Under the pieces are notes generated by a model. The model searched no databases. It was not told where the DNA came from and saw nothing but the letters and a program-made list of their open reading frames with translations. The translations under genes were made by a program, and so were the position numbers. From contig NC_133120.1 of assembly GCF_033568475.1 (NCBI RefSeq), positions 58,205,499-58,269,498 on the forward strand: a DNA stretch of 64,000 bases, read 5' to 3'. How positions within the stretch are numbered: the stretch's first letter is position 1; each line of letters opens with the position of its first letter. This stretch comes from Henckelia pumila. Its lineage: Eukaryota > Streptophyta > Magnoliopsida > Lamiales > Gesneriaceae. Positions 12,362-20,600 of this stretch are shown here, piece by piece.

Positions 12362-12573
12362 GTTTTTACCAAAAATCTTGCTAGCAGTGACAAGTTCAAG
12401 ACCGATATACAACAAGAAGTTGAAAAGACGATGCTAAGTGTGCATCAGAGCGACATTCGATTTGGAAGCCTCCCGGTAATGGTGAAATCAGATTTGTGCT
12501 CTGAGAAAGAAACCGAGAAATTAATTGTGAATTCGACAATGGAGGATAGCTTATTATCAAGGGTGCTGAGAAG
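12362..12573 (+). pseudogene. Captured exon of an RNA polymerase second-largest subunit (NRPD2/NRPE2-like)
   Basis: After a TTTTTAG acceptor the frame reads FTKNLASSDKFKT and then SDIRFGSLPVMVKSDLC, the conserved block in which RPB2-type subunits have LPIMLRS-like wording. A one-base shift then gives CEFDNGG, a stop codon, and LIIKGAEKV, matching the ...DxGGYFxIxGxEKV motif. The exon ends AGAAG|GTGAGG. K-G-A-E-K-V rather than N-G-S-E-K-V suggests the Pol IV/V subunit, which I hold loosely. The frameshift and stop mean it is dead. It directly follows the selenium-binding exons on the same strand, so a chimeric transcript is possible. Confidence 0.65.
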
Positions 12574-14614
12574 GTGAGGGTTTAGTTTTATAGTGGTTTT
12601 CTGTGTATTCTTGCAATTGTTGGTAAAGTTCGAACATGGGAGTTTCTAGAATCAATTAAAACGCAGAATGATGTGGTAGGTCAAGATTTGTCTTGGTTAA
12701 TGCTTTTTATCCACACCAATTCACGCTTTAAATGGCTACACCAGTAGTAGAGCAAAAAACTCAGGAGCTTTATATAATTTCACTTCTCACCATTTACTTA
12801 TCACCACTTAACCATTTTATTGGTGACTTAGAAGTGTTCTTATGTGACCATGATCAGAAGTTGCTTATATGACATATTTTTTGCGTCCAAAAGTATATCA
12901 TGTTTACTTAGTAAACAAGATTCCATCCATGTTCCATTTTTGTTATATTACATGTAATTTGCTTTTATTATTCATCTTGTTTTTGTTCAATTACTGCCTG
13001 AATATCTATTTGCCATGTGTATTTCATAATAAGATCAATTAATACTCCAATATAAAAAGAGACAGTGAGTGGTGTAGGACAATAGATTCGATGTTCTTAC
13101 CTAAATTAAGCAAATATATTTATCTAACTACCCATTCAAGGCAAAACATATATCGCATGGTCGAATCTGAATTTGAACACTCACGAATCCTATGCAAGTT
13201 TGAACAAAAGCACAAAGCCACAAACACCAGACATCCACCTAGGAATTCAGTTCCGCAAAGATTTCTCCTTATATTCTACTTGGGTGCATGTTTGCTGAAA
13301 TTTGAATTGCAAATTTAATTGTGCAGGGCTTTCATCTGATCTCTGCTATCCAGCCACTCTTCCACCTCAGTTCAACATCGTTTTGGTTGTTCTATGCCGC
13401 TGCACCACCCTGAACCTCCTTCGTGGTTACAGCTTGTTTGCTTTGAGTTTATGGGATATTCCAGCACGTTCCAGTCCCTTTTTTCCAGCAAGGTTTGGCT
13501 CCTACATCTCCAATTCGTTTTACTTTGTTCCAGCCCACTTTATTTTGGATTATGGATAATATTTGGGCTCGTTTTCAGCTTCCAATCGGCATTTCCAAAT
13601 TTTTTTCCGAGGTATAGGGGCTGCCCAGAAATGGGAATTTAAAGCCTCGATTTAAATTTCTATCCGCCTCCTTTTTTGGTGAAGGTATTTTAGTTTGTTG
13701 GTGGAGATCACTTGCTATAGAGTGTATATTGCTTTGTGATATTGGAGGCCTTTATATTCTTACTCGAAATTCCATATGGATCAGATTAACACTTGTTGAT
13801 ATTTATCAAGTCGATCATCCTTTGGTTCTACGAAATGAATATGATTTCTGAATATAGTTGTGATGTTACATATTAATCTTTTTATTTACTTTTGACATTT
13901 GATAATCTAAAATCCTTATTATCTAATCTAGATACGTGGCATGTACACTCTGATACGTGATGTTGAAGCAACAAAAAACGATATTGTATTGTATTTTGAT
14001 TGGTTGATTCGCTTGGTAGGATTTTGTGTTTACGTTATTAGCCAATTTTGTTTTCAATATGGTCTTAATTGCCTTTCTTCCACATGTCAAATAGGTTGTT
14101 GAACATGGTCTTGGACATCTGCACTTCACATAGAAGTCTGTAAGCTGTAATTACTCCAACTGGTAAGCAAGCCCCTGTCATGAATTATCTGTGATTAGTC
14201 AACATATTTTCTTGAAAATGGATGTACTCTTTGAAGGTACTGCCATAGTCTGTTACCACGCCTTCATTGTAAGGCTCAAAATGAGTTAGCTTTCATTTCC
14301 AAGAGCATTAGGAACGCCGAAAAATCGAGAAAAATGAAAATACTGCAATAAATTAAGGAGCATTAGGAGCTGGAGAAGAGCCTCTTCACCAACATCTAAG
14401 CAAATATTATCACATATTGTATTGTTTTACCTATATTTTATTAGTGTCGTTCTTTGTCATTTTATTGATTGTTTACATATCTCAATGTTGTAATATTATT
14501 TTCGAATGTTGGAAAATTGTATATTAAATTTTTATTTTGAATTTTGTATCTTAAATGATTTCTAATACTAGAAAATTGTGTATTAAATTTAATTTTTTTT
14601 TTGTTTTTTATTTG
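12574..14614. other. Remaining CACTA interior, content not identified
   Basis: This 2-kb stretch is AT-rich with no recognisable protein domain. Around 13315-13700 the base composition is more gene-like and GTGCAG|GGCTTTC at 13321 could be an acceptor, but I recognise no product. No transposase motifs were found. Confidence 0.4.
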
Positions 14615-14890
14615 AAAAACGACAACGGTTTTTCACCATTGTTGTAGGTTTTTTAAAACTGTTGTTGTATGTCCAGTTATTAAAAAGACATGCCCAAAAA
14701 CAACAGTTTTTTACCGTTGTCTTTGAAGAAAAAGACAACGGTTTTTCACCGTTGTAAAACCGTTGTCATTGAATTAAAAGACAACAGTTTTTAACCGTTG
14801 TCTTTGAGCATCCCTTTTAACAACACTGCTTTTAACAACAGTTTTTTAGGGCCTACGACAACGGTTTTTAACCGTTGTTGATGAGTATTT
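14615..14890. repeat. CACTA right subterminal repeat block
   Basis: About nine copies of the ACAACGGTTTTT / AAAACCGTTGTC motif in both orientations up to the inverted terminus. Unit wording matches the left block, supporting one element with ends at 9225 and 14901. Confidence 0.8.
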
Positions 14891-15112
14891 TTCTTGTGGT
14901 GCTCCTTCCGAACTCCCCTGGTTCGGATGGTCCGATCTAGGGTTCGGATCATCCGATCCTAACTAACCCTTGGACCCCTTTCGGAATATTTCAAGCGTTC
15001 TAAATCCGATTTCCAAATCCAATAACTCAATTGGAATTTCCTGAATCATGTTTTAACCATTTAAAATATATTTAAATCATTTAATCTTGTAAATTGGAAT
15101 CGGGTTACTACA

Positions 15113-15653
15113 CAGGGTATCTCGAACAGTTCTTTTGTACCTTAATATTACTAGACAAACTACACCAGCTCTATTATTTATAATCACAAGATTACTATAT
15201 CACTAAACAGCATCTAAAAGTCTTAACTAAGTTAATAGATACTCCAAACTCGCATGCAATACACGTCGCAGAAATTCAACGATCGGAAGCTCCGATCTCC
15301 TTCTTCGAAAGCTTTGAACTCCTGCGTGTCCGAGAAAGTTGACACGTCGATAATGCGCATGGCCTAATTGCGATCGGAAGCTCCGATTGTACTTCGTAAG
15401 TTCCGAACGTGTCGTAGCTTCCAAACTCCTTCGCCCCTTCCGATCTTTTCGGACCATCCGATCTCTACAAGGCTTGGGTTCGGACTTTCCGAACAACCCG
15501 AGCCCAATTAAGCCCATTAATTAACCACTTTTGGACATTCTGAATTCGATTTCTTTGTCCGATTGGTCAACTTAAAATCCCTTAATTATGTTTTACTCAT
15601 TCCAAATATGTTTAATCAAATTAATCTTAAAAAAATGGAACTGAGCTACTATA
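15113..15653 (-). repeat. Second, truncated LTR of the same Tekay family
   Basis: Directly after the complete LTR end, the sequence GGGTATCTCGAACAGT repeats text found inside that LTR at about 8553. It then runs through the same succession of TCGGA-type dyads (15270-15495) to a diverged LTR end GAGCTACTATA at 15653 (compare GGTTACTACA at 15112). It lacks the first 510 bp of the LTR on the plus strand and is clearly more diverged, so it is an older copy lying next to or invaded by the 5935-15112 element. Confidence 0.65.
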
Positions 15654-15979
15654 ATTGTAATGCTCGTAGTCACCGAATAAAGCAATACTTTGTCTGTTAC
15701 ATTCGATTACAATATCAATTGTGTTTTCCACATGACCAAAATAGATGGCATCAACATATTCCAATGTTCAACAATGGGGTTGTTGGACAGTCAAATGTTG
15801 ATATTTTGGTCATGACAAATTTATCCTCAATGGATTATATATTGATAGGAAAACATCATAGTTTTTTTGCCATAGTGGGTTTCAGTGTTTCATTTTTTTT
15901 TTTACAAATCACTGAAATTTATTGGTGGGTTTTAGTGGTCGATCTCGAAAATACTACACATTAGGGTACGTAGTATCCA

Positions 15980-16024
<45 letters not shown>

Positions 16025-16200
16025 GTTGTCCAACAAATAATTCTCACTTTGTGTCCGACCACTAAAACTCGATACCGTTTTTATTGTTGAAAAAAATCAA
16101 AAACAAAAACAACTAAAACCCGACACCAGATTTTAGTTGTCGGGAATGAAGTTGACAGAAATTTATTGGGCAACTTAAAACTTCTATATATATATATATA
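15654..16200. other. (TA)n-bounded hairpin-forming repeats
   Basis: A (TA)n tract occupies about 15983-16021. It is followed by TTCAGTTGTCCAACAAAT, and the segment closes with GGGCAACTTAAAACTTC before another (TA)n at 16187-16200. The ends are loosely inverted, and GGGTTTTAGTGGTCG occurs at about 15927 and again at 48560 in a second (TA)n-associated segment. No coding sequence is supported; the open frame 15563-15964 is incidental. Confidence 0.4.
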
Positions 16201-16310
16201 GTAATAATCACCTGCACCCTAGGGTGCAGGAACAGGGTTTTAGTGTTTTTTTTTTTTTACACTGGTCGCACATGAAAAATCCTACATCCTAGGATGCAGG
16301 TGATCAAAAT
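16201..16310. mobile_element. Small MITE-like element with palindromic ends, in a TA repeat
   Basis: The left arm contains the perfect 20-bp palindrome CCTGCACCCTAGGGTGCAGG (16211-16230), the right arm the near-palindrome CCTACATCCTAGGATGCAGG (16281-16300). The arms with their flanks (ATCACCTGCA...TGCAGGTGAT) form an inverted repeat around a 50-bp core, and (TA)n lies on both sides (16187-16200 and 16311-16325). The class is not clear; insertion into TA tracts is suggestive of mariner-like or Micron-type MITEs. Confidence 0.5.
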
Positions 16311-16325
16311 TATATATATATATAT

Positions 16326-16659
16326 AAATTAATTATCATCATTTTAAAATTTTATCAATTGAACCAAACATATTCAATAGTCAATACTATTCAATAACAC
16401 TATTTATCCATACAATCACATGATTCACATCAACCTCAAATAAAGTTGCATCATTGTATTTAGGTCCCATCCATTGTTTGGTAGTAATTTTTTACACAAG
16501 TTTCATTACACTAAATTGACATTTATAATTTATTTTTAAAAAAATAAAATGTGATATTTACGAACAATGAATCTGTCAGTGCAAAGAAAATCCCTACAAC
16601 CCCACGTGTAAACCCACATAAAATTATTATAGAAACTTGAATTGAAATAATACAACATT
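16326..16659. other. 3' flank of PARG
   Basis: AT-rich intergenic sequence downstream of the PARG stop codon. No gene or clear repeat was seen. It should contain the PARG 3' untranslated region and poly(A) site, which I could not place. Confidence 0.4.
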
Positions 16660-17616
16660 TTACGCAGCATTATCACTCATCCACATCATGGGATCATCAT
16701 CATAACCACCACCACCATCGTCATTATACAATGAAGGAAGAAGCCAATGGAAGAAGCCAACCTCAATATTTCCTTTCAATCTCTGAAATGAATAATCCAC
16801 TAACATATTCCAAAGCTCACCAACAGTCCATTCGTGAGAGACAATCCATTCCACGACCATTTCCAGCTTCTGCAATCCTTTCAAGCCAAACGTGTAGTAT
16901 AAGATGAAAGGTCTAAGCGCTTGTGAAGCTGCTAACCATTGAATAGCAACTTTCACTTCTGGATCACCCCCAAAAGCACCACAACCCCAGTTTCCGGTCG
17001 CAATACCAATCGCTTCTTCAAGGTTGGGCCACTGTTGCCCTTTCTTTTCATCGTCATTTGGTGGATCAAAACTCAATTCTTGTTTTCCAGATTCAGAAGA
17101 AGCTGATTGAAGATTTTTCGACTTCTGAAAAAAATTTCTTATGTTCTGATGAGGTTCCTCTTCTTGCACACCCATTGCTTTGAATAGCTTTTGATACAAC
17201 TGATATTTATTCGGATTGAAGTAGCCACAGAACGCCTTGTTTGTTTCACGGAGCAGATATTCGACTTTGTATTGTCTCTTTCCAGGGCTGCATAATGCGT
17301 CTATCGCAATTACCCTAGTTTTGCGTCTTCCAAGTGAATCAACACCTTTTTTATCCACAAAGTCACCTGTAAAACGGAAGGAAGCAGCGTAACCAGAGTA
17401 GTTCGAGAATCGTTCTGCACCAACAATCTCTATGGCTTCATTATCAGCCATTGAAGACATGAAAAGCATGCTGACAATCAATTCTGGGTTGATCATGAAA
17501 CGAATCTCTTCTTGGACACACCCCCTGCCAAGAGCACCACCTCCAATGTATTTATTTGCGAAATCTACTTCGAGTGCTTCAGTAGATTGATCTTCAATTA
17601 AACCAGATTTACGAAC
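16660..17616 (-). CDS. PARG: PARG exon 5 with the catalytic signature
   Basis: 957 bp including the TAA at 16662-16660. It holds the GGG...QEE catalytic loop (about 17544-17506 on the minus strand), MINPELIVSMLF, ERFSNYSGY, ATGNWGCGAFGGDPE and the ALRPFILYYTFG block. The tail after LLPSLYNDD is glycine- and aspartate-rich and not conserved to my knowledge. Confidence 0.9.
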   Translation of the reverse strand, partial: VRKSGLIEDQSTEALEVDFANKYIGGGALGRGCVQEEIRFMINPELIVSMLFMSSMADNEAIEIVGAERFSNYSGYAASFRFTGDFVDKKGVDSLGRRKTRVIAIDALCSPGKRQYKVEYLLRETNKAFCGYFNPNKYQLYQKLFKAMGVQEEEPHQNIRNFFQKSKNLQSASSESGKQELSFDPPNDDEKKGQQWPNLEEAIGIATGNWGCGAFGGDPEVKVAIQWLAASQALRPFILYYTFGLKGLQKLEMVVEWIVSHEWTVGELWNMLVDYSFQRLKGNIEVGFFHWLLPSLYNDDGGGGYDDDPMMWMSDNAA

Positions 17617-20600
17617 CTATAAGAGGAAGAAACCAAAATAATAAGAAATCAATGAGAAATTAACTGTTCACAAATCAAACTTTATAGCACAGTATACTGA
17701 ATAAAATATTAACGAATTCTAAAGGTTCAAGGAAAGATTAAACATTTAATTTAAAACATAAATGATGGCTGACAAGGCCTTAAAGTTTCCAAATCAATTC
17801 AAATGAGCAATAAACTCTTAGTCACATCATCACTTGTTGACTGTTCGTTCATCACCTCCAATTGGCAGAGGGAAACATCTGACTGGCTCCAAAAATTAGT
17901 CTTTGGATATAAAATGCCTGAAGGGCTGTTTTTCAAAAGAAGAACCTTCCGCTCAAACGACACATTTCCTGTAGGCATATGCAAGCATATCCTCTCAAAA
18001 TAGTGAATAATGCACTTGATCTTGTTTTCCAGTGACAGGTGATAGCACTCATATATACACCTGCCAAAAGAAAGTAATACATAAACAAGTGCTCATGGGT
18101 ATTACCAAAAATATTCACACGCAAGGAGTACCATGTAATAAGATATTAAGGTAGTGTTTGAGATTGCTTCTAGGAAGCATTTCTGAGCTTCTCCCTCAGA
18201 AAATTTCGAAAATTTGTTAAGCAAAAACTCAAAAATGCTTCCTAGAAACAATCACACACTACCTAAGAAGTTTCTTAAATGACGATATGAATATTCTTAC
18301 TCTCGATTTTCAGCCCGGGGAGTATGGTGATTGAGCTATCATCTATATGTTGTTCCTGAATATAGAACATGCCATACTATTTTTGTGTTTCTGTACATCA
18401 TTTCACTTTCTTTGTAATCTTTCATTTTCTAGAAAGGTGGAGAAAATAATTGTTGTATTTTTCAATAATGAGTAGAATACACTTTTATAGATACAATTGG
18501 TTTATAAATCCCAAAAGTCATGGAATAAAAGATATCATCCTACCAAATATACAAAACTAAAATATCCTATCAATCAATTAAAATCCTATCAGATCAAATA
18601 AATTGATACCAATTGATTTTAATCGATACTAATTAATTCACCAAGTAAATCTACACATTTCCATCAAAATAAACTTTGGTTTGGAAGCGTGCCCAATATA
18701 TCATACCCTGAGAATTCAAGCTCATAATAAGCCTGTTAAGTATGAGTCAACTCGGATAACGAAGACAATTAAAGACAATTTCATGTTAAGAACGTAGCTA
18801 GACTCTCATCAACTAGCCAAACCAAGCCATCGACTGAACTTGGGGCAAATGCATGAAAACCCGAATTTTGACCCCAGCAGATGGGAGGCTCATTTGGGCA
18901 GCCACAACATCATACACGAATACATCCAACAGACAAGACCAAACAAGGCTACAATCAGACAACCAAGTTTCAAACTATGCAGATAGGTCATAGGACACCC
19001 GCAAACGTTCTCAAGTCACACACCAGATTCTACCATTACATGAACATGTTGCCTGAAACACCCAAACTTCCCAAAGTACAATAAGGCAAACTGTTATGGA
19101 TGCAAATGGAGTGGGCTCTGAGGAGGGTACTAGGCCCATAATTTTTATTCTCCTCACTACTTGGGCCCTTCTTAACTCTTCTACTATAAACTTGTTTAAT
19201 AATGGGGTGGGGAACCCTATCATCCTCTTCACAAATGCGCAAATAAATCCCTACGCATAGCAATTATGGCAGAAGATGAGGAAAACGGAGAAGAACATGG
19301 GCATGATGAGGTGCAGGACAACATGACAAAAATTCAGACCGAAGAAATTTCTTCTGAATACAACACTTTGGAACTCCCATTGTATTCGGTTGGTGGGATA
19401 AACCAACCGAAAACCATGAAGATGAGAGCGCGAATTTGTGGGGCAGTGGTGGTAGTGATGATTGATAGTGGCGCTAGCCACAACTTTATATCAAAAAAAT
19501 TGGTTGGGGAGTTAGGGATTGAGGTCGACAATGATGTTAAATTTGCAGTGTGCTTAGGCGATGGGGGCAGAGTGTCTTGCCAAGGAGTATGTCGGATTCT
19601 GGAGGTGGACTTAGGCAAGTGTAAGTTTCAGATTGAAAGCTATGTGTTTGAATTAGGAGGAGTCGACCTTATTTTGGGGGTAGATTGGTTGATGACTCTT
19701 GGGGATGTTGTGGTCAATTGGAATAAAATGGAAATGAGGTTCACTATTGGGACTCAAGAGGTGAAGCTGCAAGGGGATACAACTTTAAATAGGACTCTAG
19801 CCTCTTTACGATCTATTATTAAAGTGGCTGACATTGAATTTGGTGGGACTGTGTGGGTTAGGGAAAATCCCATCAGTGAAAAGGAGAGTTGGCAGTCGCC
19901 TTTTGGCATTCATGAAGGAAGGGAGATCAAGGAAGTATTGGCAGCATATGCTGATGTTTTCCAAGAACCCCGAGGACTACCTCCGAGCAAAGGTCATGAC
20001 CATGCGATCCATATTAAGGAGGGGTATGGTCCTATAAGCGTGCGACCCTATCGTTATGCTTATAATCAAAAAGATGAAATAGAGAAGATGGTTGCTGAAA
20101 TGTTAAGTGCAGGTGTGATACAACCGAGTATTAGCCCCTATTCTAGTCCTGTTATTTTGGTTAAGAAGAAAGACGGAAGTTGGCGGTTTTGTGTGGATTA
20201 TCGAGCCCTCAATGATATCACTGTTGCCGATAAATACCCAATTCCGGTGGTAGAAGAATTATTTGATGAATTATATGGTGCATCAATTTTTTTGAAGTTG
20301 GATCTGCGTGCTGGATATCACCAGATCAAGGTGCGGACCGAATACGTGCCCAAAACTGCATTTCGCACGCACACAGGGCATTATGAATTTCTTGTGATGC
20401 CCTTTGGCCTAAAAAACGCCCCAGCTACCTTCCAATCAGTTATGAATGAGGTGTTCCGGCCCTATCTTCGTAAGTTCGTTCTGGTTTTTTTTTATGATAT
20501 TCTGATATTTAGCAAAGGTTGGAAGGAGCATATATCTCATCTTCAAATTGTAATGGAAATTCTAATGCGCCATCAGTTAAAGTTGAACAACAAGAAATGT

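Larger units (their letters stand above)
9225..14901 (+). mobile_element. Non-autonomous CACTA-superfamily transposon carrying host gene exons
   Basis: The element begins CACCACAAGAAAAATGCT and ends AGTATTTTTCTTGTGGTG, near-perfect inverted termini, and is bounded by the 3-bp duplication CTC (9222-9224 and 14902-14904), the TSD length of CACTA elements. Both subterminal regions (9255-9570 and 14620-14885) are packed with inverted and direct copies of an ACAACGGTTTTTNACCGTTGT type motif, the usual transposase-binding architecture. No TNPA/TNPD-like coding sequence is seen. The 5.1-kb interior instead holds intron-containing fragments of at least two host genes. It sits in a Tekay LTR, so it is the younger of the two. 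Confidence 0.9.
5935..15112 (-). mobile_element. Truncated Tekay/Del-type chromovirus (Ty3/gypsy), with nested CACTA in its LTR
   Basis: Read on the minus strand the order is LTR (15112 to 8044), primer binding site (8039-8028), gag (7962 to about 7005), protease, and reverse transcriptase, which is cut at 5935 just after the VMPFGxTN block. RNase H, integrase, chromodomain and the 3' LTR are missing; the break point coincides with the end of the Athila LTR. The LTR ends are TGTAGTGACCCG at 8044 and CGGGTTACTACA at 15112, matching inverted termini. Leaving out the CACTA insertion and one copy of its TSD, the LTR is about 1.39 kb. Stops and frameshifts in every domain show an old, dead copy. 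Confidence 0.85.
8044..15112 (-). repeat. Tekay 5' LTR, interrupted by a CACTA element
   Basis: The LTR consists of 8044-9224 plus 14905-15112. In element orientation it begins at 15112. The 8930-9210 and 14920-14965 parts hold many copies of a TCGGA-NNN-TCCGA type dyad, such as GTTCGGATCGTCCGATC at 9181. A TATA-like CCTATATATG lies at 8916-8907 on the minus strand, downstream of the dyads. Confidence 0.8.

Noticed and set aside
17799-17984. Separate small gene in the PARG locus (61 codons)
   Set aside because: It is PARG exon 4 read past its donor at 17855 into the intron.
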